A program made the translations under genes and the position numbers. 51,610 nucleotides of DNA from an uncultured Opitutaceae bacterium (GTDB taxonomy: Bacteria > Verrucomicrobiota > Verrucomicrobiia > Opitutales > Opitutaceae), in assembly GCA_903952145.1 (NCBI GenBank), contig CAJBES010000132.1:1-51610 (forward strand), in the 5' to 3' direction. The notes under the pieces are model-generated. The model was not told where the DNA came from. It did not search any database and saw only the letters and a program-made list of their open reading frames with translations. Below are positions 1 to 7,883 of the stretch, piece after piece; the stretch's first letter is position 1, and each line of letters begins with the position of its first letter.

Positions 1-429
1 GGGCGTTCGGTTGCACAGGAGCCAGTAGAGGCCGAGCAGGCGGAAGGCCTCGGAAAATTCCGCGAAGACCACCGGCTTGCGCACGTAGCTGTTGGCGCCG
101 AGGGCGTAGCTCGTCACGACGTCTTTCTCCTCGCCCGACGACGTGAGGATGACCACCGGCTGGAGCCGCGTGCGCGGATTGCTACGGATGCGGCGCAGCA
201 CTTCAATGCCGTCTATCTTCGGCAGTTTAATATCCAGCAGGACCAACTGGGGCTGATCGCTGAGGTCGCGGCCGGCGTGGGCCCCGGTGCCAAAGAGGTA
301 ATCGAGCGCCTCGACACCGTCGTGGGCCTCCACGATCTGGTTGGTGATGTTGTGCTTTTCAAACACTCGCCGCGTGAGCGCCACATCGGCGGGGTTGTCT
401 TCCACCAGCAGGATGGTTTTTTCTTTCAT
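1..429 (-). CDS. Rcp1-type single-domain response regulator (3' end cut by window edge)
   Basis: This is a receiver-only response regulator that would accept phosphate from a histidine kinase in the cytoplasm. Reading leftwards from the ATG at 429, 143 codons stay open to the window edge. It starts MKEKTILLVEDNPADV and carries the acidic pair E10/D11, the phosphoacceptor D66 in the motif LLDIKLPKIDG, T96 and K118 (RKP). The tail GLYWLLCN is typical of Rcp1-like regulators of about 145-150 residues, so only a few residues are probably missing. It is the last gene of the minus-strand signalling island, downstream of a truncated four-helix-bundle gene and a PAS histidine kinase that is its most likely partner. 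No output domain fits in what remains, so it probably acts by protein contact or in a phosphorelay. Confidence 0.88.
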   Translation of the reverse strand, partial: MKEKTILLVEDNPADVALTRRVFEKHNITNQIVEAHDGVEALDYLFGTGAHAGRDLSDQPQLVLLDIKLPKIDGIEVLRRIRSNPRTRLQPVVILTSSGEEKDVVTSYALGANSYVRKPVVFAEFSEAFRLLGLYWLLCNRTP

Positions 430-450
430 GATGATTATGGGGTTAAGAAT

Positions 451-669
451 TCAGGAGTTTAGGCGGTGGGCTGAAGGCGGTGAGGAAGAAGGCTGCAGGC
501 GGTTAGTCCTTGCGCATCGACCGTAGGAGGGCACCGAAACCGCGGCTCGTCTCATCTGAGTAGTCAGCCCGTAAACTTCCTCCTTCGGAAACGCTCTGGT
601 TGCCCGATAGATCAAGACCGCAACTTCGTCGGCCAGTTCAAACGCCCTGAGTGTTGTGTGATCGCGCAT
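451..669 (-). pseudogene. Truncated four-helix-bundle (S23/IVP-like) gene
   Basis: The first 48 or so residues match the N-terminal half of the S23/IVP four-helix-bundle family, with a helix rich in aromatic and acidic residues and the hallmark TTQMRRAAVSVPS. In intact members the hallmark continues into NIAEG and two more helices, giving about 120 residues. Here it runs instead into an unrelated low-complexity tail and stops at 72 residues. Another frame just after the break reads LLRSMRKD and stops, which resembles the end of such proteins, so an internal deletion is plausible. The gene starts 18 bp after the point where the upstream kinase would end if its frameshift were corrected. Both sides carry degenerate TTCAGCC-type heptamers. 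It is probably a decayed paralogue of the genes at 7972 and 9077. Confidence 0.6.
461..501. repeat. Degenerate heptamer array (GGCTGAA/AGGCGGT type)
   Basis: This purine-rich stretch consists of imperfect 7-nt units built on GGCTGAA. It lies over the 3' end of the truncated four-helix-bundle gene. It is the same family as the arrays at 679-721 and 7944-7984 but in the opposite orientation. Confidence 0.5.
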
Positions 670-2170
670 GTGTTTTCTGCCAGCCTTCAGCCTGACAGCC
701 TTTCGCCTTCAGCCTTTGTCCCCAGCTTGAAATAAAACGTGGCGCCCCGGCCGACGGCGCCCTCGGCCCACACGCGGCCGTCGTGCCGTCGAATGATCCG
801 CTGCACCAGGGCCAGCCCGATCCCGCTGCCCTCGAACTCCTGGGTGCTGTGCAGGCGCTGGAACGCGCCGAAGAGTTTGTCCGCATACGCCATGTCGAAC
901 CCGGCCCCGTTGTCGCGCACGAAGAAGGCAGGAGTTGAGGGTTGAGGGTTGAGGGTTCGGGGCTGGTGGTTGTTCCCATCTCGATCTTTGCGCCCTCGCG
1001 TTTTCCGGTGAACTTCCAGGCGTTGCCCAGCAGGTTGCTCAGCACCACCTGCAGCATCCGCGCGTCGGCGTCGGCCGTCAGGGACGGGGCCACGACCAGT
1101 TCGACCGTGCGCCCGGGATTCGCGTGCTGCAGTCGTGCGCCCACCTCCTGCGCCATCGCGGTCAGATCCACGCGCTCGCGGTGCATCGCCTCCCGCGACA
1201 AGCGGGACAGGTTCAGCAGATCATCAATCAACTCCGCCATCCGCTGGCTGCCGGTCCGGATGAACTGCAGGTAGTTCTGCGCGCGCTCGTCCAGTTGCCC
1301 GGCGTAGTCTTCCGCCAGGGCCAGGCTGAAGCCGTCCATGGCCCGCAGCGGCGTGCGCAGGTCGTGCGAGACCGAATAGGAAAACGCCTCCATTTCCCGG
1401 TTGGCTGCCTCGAGTTCGGCGGTGCGGTCGAGCACGCGCTGCTCGAGACTGGCGTTGAGTCGGCCGACTTCGTCCTCCGCCCGCTTGCGCGCGGTGATCT
1501 CCAGCGTCAGTCCGCGGTTGGCTTCCTCGACGGCTTTGCGCGCTTCGACCGCTTCCTCCATCATGTTCAGGGCCGCGACCCGCGACGCCGCGAGGTCGGC
1601 AGTGCGCTCCGCGACCCCCGCCTCGAAAAGTTCGGCCAGCCGGCGCAACTCGATTTCCCGTTGCTTCTCCACGGTGATGTCGGTCGCGACCGCGCAGATC
1701 AAGGTCTCCGCACCCAACTGCAGCCAGTGCAGGCCCAGGCGCAACGTGACCGTGGGGCCGGCGGCGGCGCGGAGAGAAACTTCTCCCGAGCTGCTGCCGT
1801 TCAAGGCCGTTGCGATCAGACCCGCGAGGGCTGGCTGGTCCGCCGCCGGGAGGAAGTCCCGCAGCGCCGTGCCGATGACACGGCCCGGCGGCAGCTGCAG
1901 CATGGTCGCAAAAGCTTGATTGGCGTAAAGGATGACGCCATCGCGCGAGAGCGTCAGCGCGCCCTCGCTCATCTGCTCGATCAGCAGGCGGTAAGGTTCC
2001 AGCGCGCCTTGCAGCGTGAAGACCTGCGGACCCTGCGGCCCGGCGATCACGAAGCCATCCGCTTCACCCTGGCGGATGGCATCGAGTGTTTCTTTGGCTT
2101 CAGCCAGGCGCAGTCGCGTCTCGTCGAGTTCGCGGCGCAGTTGGCGGGTGATGTCCGGGCCGTCCGACAT
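638..2170 (-). CDS. PAS-domain sensor histidine kinase with a frameshift inside the ATPase domain
   Basis: This is a soluble sensor kinase of the phytochrome-like HisKA type. The start is the ATG at 2170 ([10 protein letters not shown]), 2 nt after the stop of the second KaiB; longer upstream frames run over kaiB. Order: PAS domain about residues 60-170, coiled coil 170-265, HisKA with H269 in [12 protein letters not shown], then the HATPase N box around N383. After residue 402 the frame leaves the family, and the in-frame protein ends at 638 with nonsense sequence. The remainder of the ATPase domain ([11 protein letters not shown], then [13 protein letters not shown]) is intact in another frame and ends at 687. 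The break coincides with three TTGAGGG heptamers at 935-955. Four units, or one, would restore a continuous protein. The island position suggests it serves the Kai proteins and the regulator at 1-429. Confidence 0.8.
   Translation of the reverse strand: MSDGPDITRQLRRELDETRLRLAEAKETLDAIRQGEADGFVIAGPQGPQVFTLQGALEPYRLLIEQMSEGALTLSRDGVILYANQAFATMLQLPPGRVIGTALRDFLPAADQPALAGLIATALNGSSSGEVSLRAAAGPTVTLRLGLHWLQLGAETLICAVATDITVEKQREIELRRLAELFEAGVAERTADLAASRVAALNMMEEAVEARKAVEEANRGLTLEITARKRAEDEVGRLNASLEQRVLDRTAELEAANREMEAFSYSVSHDLRTPLRAMDGFSLALAEDYAGQLDERAQNYLQFIRTGSQRMAELIDDLLNLSRLSREAMHRERVDLTAMAQEVGARLQHANPGRTVELVVAPSLTADADARMLQVVLSNLLGNAWKFTGKREGAKIEMGTTTSPEPSTLNPQLLPSSCATTGPGSTWRMRTNSSARSSACTAPRSSRAAGSGWPWCSGSFDGTTAACGPRAPSAGAPRFISSWGQRLKAKGCQAEGWQKTHARSHNTQGV
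679..721. repeat. TTCAGCC-type heptamer array
   Basis: Successive units are ttcagcc, tgacagcc (8 nt), tttcgcc, ttcagcc and tttgtcc. The array covers the last codons of the kinase in its corrected frame (ending about 687) and the spacer before the truncated four-helix-bundle gene. Confidence 0.6.
935..955. repeat. Three perfect TTGAGGG heptamers inside a kinase gene
   Basis: The units lie at 935-941, 942-948 and 949-955, with a decayed unit ttcgggg after them. They sit in the coding sequence for the kinase ATPase domain between the N box and the DNGAGFD motif. Because 7 is not a multiple of 3, any change of one unit alters the reading frame. With three units the domain is broken. Confidence 0.85.
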
Positions 2171-2172
2171 GG

Positions 2173-2520
2173 CTAGGTCTTCCTTGGTTTGAGGTTCAAC
2201 GCCACCAGCACCCGGTCGGGGTCGGTGAGGTCGCCGATCAACCGCCGCAACGGTGGGGGCAGTTCCTTGACCAGCGTGGGCGCGGCGATGATCTGGGCGG
2301 CTTGCGCCCGCTCCGGCTGCTGACACAGGTCCACGATCTCCAGCTCATAGCGGCCCGCGAGGTGTTCTTCGCAAAGCTTCTTCACCGCTTGGACGGCTTT
2401 GAGCGACCGGCTGGTGTGGCCGGTCAGGTAAAGACGCAGGACATAATTGCCTTCGCCGGTTTGCGTCAGCGCCTGCTCGAACGCCGCTAGGTCGTCACCG
2501 GGTTTGGGTTTAGTTTCCAT
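2173..2520 (-). CDS. kaiB: KaiB-family clock/signalling protein (second copy)
   Basis: KaiB has a thioredoxin-like, fold-switching architecture and binds the CI ring of KaiC. After a 20-residue N-terminal extension, this 115-residue protein shows the family pattern: [14 protein letters not shown] at the first strand and helix, IVDLCQQP, and [15 protein letters not shown] followed by [14 protein letters not shown]. It overlaps the first kaiB by 11 nt, its ATG lying inside that gene's end, and is followed 2 nt later by the PAS kinase, so translation is probably coupled. It is clearly more divergent from cyanobacterial KaiB than its neighbour (GDLT for GDLS, a [10 protein letters not shown] loop), which suggests a separate role rather than a recent duplication. 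Confidence 0.92.
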   Translation of the reverse strand: METKPKPGDDLAAFEQALTQTGEGNYVLRLYLTGHTSRSLKAVQAVKKLCEEHLAGRYELEIVDLCQQPERAQAAQIIAAPTLVKELPPPLRRLIGDLTDPDRVLVALNLKPRKT

Positions 2521-2854
2521 CGTTGCCTCCGGAGGCTCGGGGCCGCAGGTCCAGACCCACCAGCACGCGCTCGGTGTTCGAGAGATCGCCGATGATCTTG
2601 CGAATGGGGACCGGGAGTTTCCGCACCAGCGTGGGGACGGCCAGAATCTGATCGTCCTCGGCGAGCTGGGGGGTCTTCAGCAGGTCAATCACCTCGAGCA
2701 CATAGCGCTCCTGCAAGTGTTCCTCACAGAGGCGCTTGAGGTTGGCGAACGCCGCCAGCGATTTGGGCGTCTGCCCCGCCACGTAGAGCCGCAGTTCCCA
2801 AAGCTCAACGGGTTCCGCCGGCGTGGTTTTCAATGAATCGGTTGTGGGGTTCAT
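2510..2854 (-). CDS. kaiB: KaiB-family clock/signalling protein (first copy)
   Basis: This 114-residue protein is close to canonical Kai[34 protein letters not shown], then [20 protein letters not shown] and RVLVGLDL. The segment around AVPTL, including the conserved cis-proline region, takes part in fold switching in known KaiB. It starts 11 nt after the kaiC stop and its end overlaps the next kaiB, giving a kaiC-kaiB-kaiB operon on the minus strand. In characterised systems KaiB binds phosphorylated KaiC. No kaiA is present, as in most non-cyanobacterial kai loci, so KaiC phosphorylation would have to be controlled otherwise. Confidence 0.95.
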   Translation of the reverse strand: MNPTTDSLKTTPAEPVELWELRLYVAGQTPKSLAAFANLKRLCEEHLQERYVLEVIDLLKTPQLAEDDQILAVPTLVRKLPVPIRKIIGDLSNTERVLVGLDLRPRASGGNDGN

Positions 2855-2865
2855 GAGGGATGCCT

Positions 2866-4596
2866 TCAGTTGAGTTTTTCTGTCGCCGCCGGAGCAGGCG
2901 CGTCGTCCTGCCGCTGCCGGCCCATTTCGACCCGGTCACCGGCCAGCATCGCGGCGCGCGCATCGCCCTGCGCAATCCCGCGTTTGAGTTCCGCTTCCTC
3001 CACGCCAAACTCCGCCCGGATGGCGGCGATCTGCGCCTCCACCGCCGCCCGCTTGCGCTCCAGCGCGCGCGACCGGCCGGAGGATTCCTGCTCGCGCACG
3101 AGGGACTGGGCTTCTTCCTGCGCCTCCAGCCCCACGCGTGCACTGCCGGTGAGCAGGGCCCCCGACGGTCCGAGATACACGTCGCGCAACTCCACGCCGT
3201 GGCCGGTCAGCAGGAATTCGCGCACTTGGTTGGAGTGGGCCATGCCGCGCGACTTCAGCAGGTGCAACACGCGGTTCCGCTCCGCCCCGCTCTCGATGTC
3301 CCGCAATAGCAGCCAGACGTCCATTAACGAGGATACCCCGGCCTCGGTGTTTTCCTCGGCCCGGCCGCCCGAGGTCAGGCTGGTGAACAGCGCGGTGATT
3401 TGCTGCTGCTTGAAGAAGTCAATCAGTCGCGTCAGCATCGCGGTGACCTCCGCGTCGCTCCCGAGCGCCGTGAAGTTCGTGATCGGATCAATGATCACGA
3501 TCCGCGGTTGAAACGCCTGCACCTGCTTGTGAATGGTCACCAGGTGCATTTCCAGGCCGGACGTCGGCCGTTCCGCGTGAAAGCGCAGGCACCCCTGCTG
3601 GATCGCCTGTTCCAGGTCCAGACCGATGGAGCGCATGTTGCGGGTGATCTGGCTGGCCGATTCCTCGAAGGCGAACCACAGGCACCGCTCGCCGCGCGCG
3701 GCGGCGGCGGCGGCAAAATGCGCCGACAGGCTCGTCTTGCCCGAACCCGCCGTGCCCGACACCAGCACACTGCTGCCGCGATAGTAACCCGGACCGCCCA
3801 TCATCGCATCCAGGCCCGGCAGGCCGGAGGACACGCGCTCCGAGCTGGCGACATGCTTGAGCCCCAGCGAGGTGATCGGCAGCAGGGAGATCCCGCCCTC
3901 ATCAATCAGGAACGGATACTCGCTCGTGCCATGGCTGGAGCCGCGATACTTGACGATGCGCAGGCGCCGCGTGGACATGTTCTCGCTCACGCGGTGATCG
4001 AGCATGATGACGCAGTCCGCCACGTATTCCTCCAGCCCGTAGCGGGTCAGGCTGGTTTCGCCGCGCTCGCCGGTGATGATGGCGGTGACGCCCTTGTCCT
4101 TGAGCCAGCGAAACAGGCGGCGCAGTTCGGCGCGCAGGATGGCGGTGTTGGTCAACCCGGAGAAGAGCGTCTCGATGGTGTCGAGCACCACGCGCTTGGC
4201 GCCGATCCGGTCAATCGAGTGCCCCAGCCGGATGAACAGGCCCTCGAGGTCATACTCGCCGGCCTCCTCGATTTCGCTCCGCTCGACCCGGACGAAATCC
4301 AGCGAGAGTTTTTTTTGCGCGACCAGCACGTTGAGATCGTGGCCGAGCGAGATGAAATTTAGCGCCAGTTCCTCGGTGCGTTCCTCGAACGCCATGAAGA
4401 CGCCCGGCTCACCGAACTGCGTGGCGCCGCGCACGAGGAATTCCATCGCGATGAGGGTCTTGCCGCAACCGGCGCTGCCGCACAAAAGCGTGGGCCGCCC
4501 CTGGGGCAGGCCGCCGCCGGTGAGCTGGTCGAGGCCCTCGATGCCGGTGGGCGACTTGGGCAGGGCGGGATGCGTTCTTTGATCGGTTTCGTTCAT
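2866..4596 (-). CDS. kaiC: KaiC-family ATPase/autokinase
   Basis: This double-domain RecA-like ATPase has 576 residues, against about 519 in Synechococcus. CI carries the Walker A motif GSAGCGKT (40-47) and the catalytic glutamates E71/E72. CII carries GTAGSGKT (281-288) and E311/E312 in FAFEES. The segment aligning with the cyanobacterial phosphosites S431/T432 reads AGVSSLMD, so the expected sites are S422 and S423: two serines instead of Ser-Thr. Beyond about residue 500 there is an extra charged, probably coiled-coil tail rich in R, E and A. The start codon overlaps the stop of the upstream PAS sensor (ATGA at 4593-4596), and two kaiB genes follow. Family knowledge supports a hexameric ATPase/autokinase; whether it times anything here is unknown. 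Confidence 0.95.
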   Translation of the reverse strand: MNETDQRTHPALPKSPTGIEGLDQLTGGGLPQGRPTLLCGSAGCGKTLIAMEFLVRGATQFGEPGVFMAFEERTEELALNFISLGHDLNVLVAQKKLSLDFVRVERSEIEEAGEYDLEGLFIRLGHSIDRIGAKRVVLDTIETLFSGLTNTAILRAELRRLFRWLKDKGVTAIITGERGETSLTRYGLEEYVADCVIMLDHRVSENMSTRRLRIVKYRGSSHGTSEYPFLIDEGGISLLPITSLGLKHVASSERVSSGLPGLDAMMGGPGYYRGSSVLVSGTAGSGKTSLSAHFAAAAAARGERCLWFAFEESASQITRNMRSIGLDLEQAIQQGCLRFHAERPTSGLEMHLVTIHKQVQAFQPRIVIIDPITNFTALGSDAEVTAMLTRLIDFFKQQQITALFTSLTSGGRAEENTEAGVSSLMDVWLLLRDIESGAERNRVLHLLKSRGMAHSNQVREFLLTGHGVELRDVYLGPSGALLTGSARVGLEAQEEAQSLVREQESSGRSRALERKRAAVEAQIAAIRAEFGVEEAELKRGIAQGDARAAMLAGDRVEMGRQRQDDAPAPAATEKLN

Positions 4597-6740
4597 GGTG
4601 ACTTCTCTTTCTGTGTTTTGCTGACTTCTGACTTCTGATCGCTGACCTCTGATTTCTGACCTCTGACTTCTGCCCCTTGATCGTTGGGCTTCGGCGTGGT
4701 CCGGACGACCTCAGCGGCGGCCGCATCCAGGAAAGCCAGCGGATACGGTCGCGACTGGCCGAGCTGCGCGGCGAGGTCGTTGACCTGTTGCTTGAGTTCG
4801 ATGGTGCGCAATTCCCGGCCCGCCATGAGCCGGTTGAAGCGGGTCAGCTCTTGGTTGCGGGCGCGGAGTTCCTCGGTGTTCTGCCGCAACAGTTCCTCAG
4901 CCCGTTTGTGTTCGGTGATGTCCAGGAACACCACGATGCCCGCTGTGACCGCGCCCGCCAGGTTGCGGATCGGAGCCGCGTTGGCCAGCACGATCCGGTC
5001 ATCATGTTCGGAGCGGCGGATGATGAACTCCCGCGTGCATTGTTCGCCAAAGAGGACCGCCCGCGCCAGCGGCACCTCTTCCTTCGCGAGTGGCGTTCGA
5101 TCCAGATTCAACAACTTCCACGAGGCGACGTATTGGTTGACCTCCACGCCGGCGACCAATTTCCCCTCCGTCTCGCCCCCGATCAGTAGGCCGGCCTTGT
5201 TGACATAGAGCAGCCTGCCGCTGGGCGCGTCGGCGATGGCAATGCCCGCCTGGCTGTGATCCAAGGCCGCTTGCAGGAGGGCCTTGGTTTCGGCCAGTGC
5301 GACCTCCGCCTGCTTGCGCTCGGTGATGTCGATCCCAATGCTGATAAGGAACGGACGGTCATTGAACATCATTCGCCGCCCTGTCATCAAAAGCCACTGG
5401 AAGGCCGGCCCGCCCCGCAAAAGCACCCGCCCCTCGACCGTCTCAGCCACGTCGTTCTTTAGCACGTTTTCGATCCTCGATCCCACCAACGCGCGGTCGT
5501 CCGGATGGATGGTATCTATGGCGGAGGTCTGGGCGACCTCGTTGTCCGGTTTGCCCACAATCTCGTCGCGTTGGTAAGCGCTCCAACGGACGTATTTCCC
5601 AGTTTCATCGAGCATGTAGAAAGTCCCGGGAATACTCTCAATGATGGCGTTGCTGAGGGCTTGTTCCTGCTTCATCGCCTCTGACACCTCCGCCCGATCC
5701 CGATAGAACCGGATGTGCTGTTGCCGCCAGACCAGCCCCACCCCGGCGCCCGCGCCGAAGAGCAGGATGCCGACCATGGTAACCACCTGCCAAAGTCGCG
5801 CGCGCAGCGGCGCAAACACTTCCGTAAAATCCCGGCGGGCCACCAGGAACCATGGCGAATCCGGGACCGCGTGCAGCGCGGCCAGCACCGACGCGCCCCG
5901 GTAGTCTACGCCTGCCGCGATGCCTTCCTGCCCCAGGGCAGCCTTCACCGCCGGTATGGTGGTGTTGGCGAGCGAAAGGCGCAGCGTCAACGCAGTGTTT
6001 GTTTGAAACCGCAGTTCGTTCAGGAAGACGGCCTCGTTCCCTTCCCGGCGGACGAGCAGCGTCTCCGCTGTCGCGCTGGGCACGGGCCAGCGGCGGATGA
6101 ACGGATAGAGATAGGTCGCGGGATCAATCCGCAAGATGAGCACGCCCAACGGCCGGTTGGCGTCCGTTTCGTCGCGGATCGGGATCAAGAGGGCCAGATA
6201 AACGCGCTGGCTCAGTTCGTGCAGGTAAAAATCCTGAAAGGCCGGCTGGTCCGACCGCAGGACTTCGCGCGCCCGCGCCGACAACACGGCCGCGACCGGC
6301 ACTGCCGTTTCGGGCAGGGACAAGCGCACCCCGCCTTGAGCATCCAGCACGAAGACCCAGTCATACGGACCTTGAGTCTGGTATTTTCCGAGCCACACCT
6401 GCAACTGCCGCTGGGCGTCCGCATCCGCCGGCGACGCGAAGAACCGGCGCACCAGTTGGGTGAGAGCGGGGTTGTAGTGGAGGGTGGTGGCATCCCCCAA
6501 CCGCTCCTTGCGCCATTGCGACAGCTCGCCGACTTTCAATTCCGCGATGGCGGTAAGTTGCTGCTCGGCTTCGGTGCGGAATTGCCGCTCGTAGTTCCGG
6601 TAGTAGAATATGCCGGTGGCGACAATGCCCACCGCCAGCAGCACGAAGATCAGCAGAAACAGCCAACTGGCTTGCGCGCCGGGTGCGGCCAGGGGCAGTG
6701 GTGGGCGCGGCGGAGTCCGGGCGGTTTTTCGGCAACGCAA
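4593..6740 (-). CDS. Membrane sensor with extracytoplasmic Cache-like domain and two PAS domains, no kinase domain
   Basis: Residues about 27-48 are a membrane helix, then about 270 residues of extracytoplasmic Cache-like sensor, a second helix near 325-345, PAS domains near 365-480 (ending GIDITERKQAE) and 485-605 (ending FLDITEHKRAE), and a coiled coil to about 650. No HisKA, HATPase, GGDEF or other output follows. The gene ends in an ATGA overlap with kaiC, suggesting that the sensed signal is passed to KaiC or a neighbouring kinase. The only start codon in this frame is a TTG at 6740 inside the coding end of the preceding membrane-domain gene, so the two are probably one gene split by a frameshift near 6690-6740. 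The last 30 residues (repeats of QKSEVS) are encoded by heptamer repeats. Confidence 0.8.
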   Translation of the reverse strand: MRCRKTARTPPRPPLPLAAPGAQASWLFLLIFVLLAVGIVATGIFYYRNYERQFRTEAEQQLTAIAELKVGELSQWRKERLGDATTLHYNPALTQLVRRFFASPADADAQRQLQVWLGKYQTQGPYDWVFVLDAQGGVRLSLPETAVPVAAVLSARAREVLRSDQPAFQDFYLHELSQRVYLALLIPIRDETDANRPLGVLILRIDPATYLYPFIRRWPVPSATAETLLVRREGNEAVFLNELRFQTNTALTLRLSLANTTIPAVKAALGQEGIAAGVDYRGASVLAALHAVPDSPWFLVARRDFTEVFAPLRARLWQVVTMVGILLFGAGAGVGLVWRQQHIRFYRDRAEVSEAMKQEQALSNAIIESIPGTFYMLDETGKYVRWSAYQRDEIVGKPDNEVAQTSAIDTIHPDDRALVGSRIENVLKNDVAETVEGRVLLRGGPAFQWLLMTGRRMMFNDRPFLISIGIDITERKQAEVALAETKALLQAALDHSQAGIAIADAPSGRLLYVNKAGLLIGGETEGKLVAGVEVNQYVASWKLLNLDRTPLAKEEVPLARAVLFGEQCTREFIIRRSEHDDRIVLANAAPIRNLAGAVTAGIVVFLDITEHKRAEELLRQNTEELRARNQELTRFNRLMAGRELRTIELKQQVNDLAAQLGQSRPYPLAFLDAAAAEVVRTTPKPNDQGAEVRGQKSEVSDQKSEVSKTQKEKSP
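4621..4669. repeat. CTGACTT-type heptamer array, seven units
   Basis: Seven tandem 7-nt units occur: ctgactt, ctgactt, ctgatcg, ctgacct, ctgattt, ctgacct, ctgactt. A decayed eighth unit (ctgcccc) follows. They encode the repetitive C-terminus of the PAS sensor just before the kaiC start. The motif differs from the TTCAGCC and TTGAGGG families nearby. Confidence 0.9.
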
Positions 6741-7401
6741 TCAGGACCAGCGCCGCGCCCAGCGCCGCAAACAAGGTCGCCGTGGGCAGCGCCATCATCG
6801 TCAGACCGCCCCAGCCATAGGTGCGGAGGGTCGGCGTGAAGTAGGACAGGATTTCAGCCAGCGCGATGGTCACCACCAACGCGCCGAGAGTTGCAGACGT
6901 GATCAACCTCCCCATTGCCTGGCGCGAACCGCGGGCGAACTCGAATCCCACTGCAAACAGCACGAAGCATAGCGCCGTGTCCGGTGCCATCCGGCCCGGA
7001 TTTGAGGTGCCCACCGCACCCGCCGGCTCGGTGAACAGCCACTGGTCGAAACCCGGATTCCAGCCGAAGGCATATTCGCAGAGCGAGAGCAACCCGATCA
7101 GGCCCACCAGCAGTGTGCAAAGCCGGGAGAGACGGGAGACCAAGGCTGAAGACTGAAGGCGGAAGGCTGAAGACGGGCGGGATAATAGCAGCGCCAGGCC
7201 CACGAGGACGAAGCACAGGGCGGTGTTCGGCTTCATGCTCACCCAGTCGGGCCGGATGCTCTTGAGCACGGCGATGTGGAACGTCCAACCGACGAGGGCC
7301 ATGCCGCCGACCACCAGCGCCAGCGTTCCCGCAAGCCGGCCGGCGAGCGGTCCTAACTGTGCCGAATGGGTTGTGCGTTCCGAGGTCATGTCATTTTTCA
7401 T
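6361..7401 (-). CDS. Multi-pass membrane sensor domain (5' part of a probable split sensor gene)
   Basis: From the ATG at 7401 (MKNDMTSERT; the ATG at 7389 is an alternative) about 230 residues form a hydrophobic sensor module with roughly seven or eight membrane helices. It contains two repeats of the motif NTALCFVL (KPNTALCFVLVG and APDTALCFVLFA), a layout seen at the N-terminus of verrucomicrobial PAS kinases. After about position 6690 the frame becomes arginine/proline-rich and non-homologous, running on antisense-like to 6361. The real continuation is in the other frame (gene ending at 4593). The reading frame overlaps the end of the upstream response regulator by 11 nt. A 35-nt heptamer array at 7143-7177 is embedded in a loop between two helices. 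Only positions above about 6690 are likely to be meaningful. Confidence 0.6.
   Translation of the reverse strand: MKNDMTSERTTHSAQLGPLAGRLAGTLALVVGGMALVGWTFHIAVLKSIRPDWVSMKPNTALCFVLVGLALLLSRPSSAFRLQSSALVSRLSRLCTLLVGLIGLLSLCEYAFGWNPGFDQWLFTEPAGAVGTSNPGRMAPDTALCFVLFAVGFEFARGSRQAMGRLITSATLGALVVTIALAEILSYFTPTLRTYGWGGLTMMALPTATLFAALGAALVLIALPKNRPDSAAPTTAPGRTRRASQLAVSADLRAAGGGHCRHRHILLPELRAAIPHRSRAATYRHRGIESRRAVAMAQGAVGGCHHPPLQPRSHPTGAPVLRVAGGCGRPAAVAGVARKIPDSRSV
7143..7177. repeat. AGGCTGA-type heptamer array inside coding sequence, five units
   Basis: The units are aggctga, agactga, aggcgga, aggctga and agacggg. The array lies in the loop between two predicted membrane helices of the multi-pass sensor domain (protein text SSAFRLQSSALVSR). 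Its length of 35 nt is not a multiple of 3. Confidence 0.85.
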
Positions 7402-7804
7402 TCCGCGACTTTCGCACGAGCGTCTGCAGCAGTTTCTGCAGGCGCCCAGACTCCGTCGCCTTGATGAGGAAATGATCGGCGCCGGCGGCGAGGGCGGCCT
7501 GCCTGAGGGGCGGCAGATCATAATCCGAGAGCACAATCACCACCGGCGCAGAGGGGCGCTTGATTTGCTTTAGCGTCTGCAGGGTGGTTCCCGGCTCGGT
7601 TTGCAGATCGAGAATCACCACGTCGGGTTGCGCGGTCTGCACCAGCGCGAGCACCTTGGCCGGCTCCTGGACGCACCCCAGCACACTGACGCCATCGAAT
7701 TCGGACAACAGGGCCGTGAGGCTATCGTTGACGGAAATCCCGCTGTCGGCGACCACGACCCGTAGCAGGGTCAACGGACGCACACGCGCTGCACCGGTCT
7801 TCAT
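7391..7804 (-). CDS. Single-domain response regulator
   Basis: Starting at the ATG at 7804 (MKTGAARVRP), this gene encodes a 137-residue receiver domain: VVVADSG at strand 1 (only one acidic residue of the usual pair), the phosphoacceptor aspartate in VVILDLQTEPG, VLSDYD, and LIKATESG with the conserved lysine. The frame is open upstream to 7924, but that part encodes the heptamer-rich spacer and the 18-bp palindrome, so the internal ATG is preferred. Its stop overlaps the start of the membrane sensor gene, so it is probably co-translated with the sensor-kaiC operon. With no DNA-binding domain it most likely works by protein contact. Confidence 0.8.
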   Translation of the reverse strand: MKTGAARVRPLTLLRVVVADSGISVNDSLTALLSEFDGVSVLGCVQEPAKVLALVQTAQPDVVILDLQTEPGTTLQTLKQIKRPSAPVVIVLSDYDLPPLRQAALAAGADHFLIKATESGRLQKLLQTLVRKSRNEK

Positions 7805-7861
7805 GCCCTCAAGGTAGCCGCTGGTCGGCCCGCCCGCGAGGGACGCGTGGCTGAAAGATCG

Positions 7862-7879
7862 TGTAGGCCGCGGCCTACA
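7862..7879. promoter_or_regulatory. Perfect 18-bp palindrome
   Basis: The sequence tgtaggccgcggcctaca is perfectly self-complementary. It lies about 58 bp upstream of the response regulator start at 7804 and beside a heptamer array. It could be a repressor-type operator or a core of the local GTAGGCC-containing palindromic repeats; the sequence alone does not decide. Confidence 0.4.
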
Positions 7880-7883
7880 AGGA

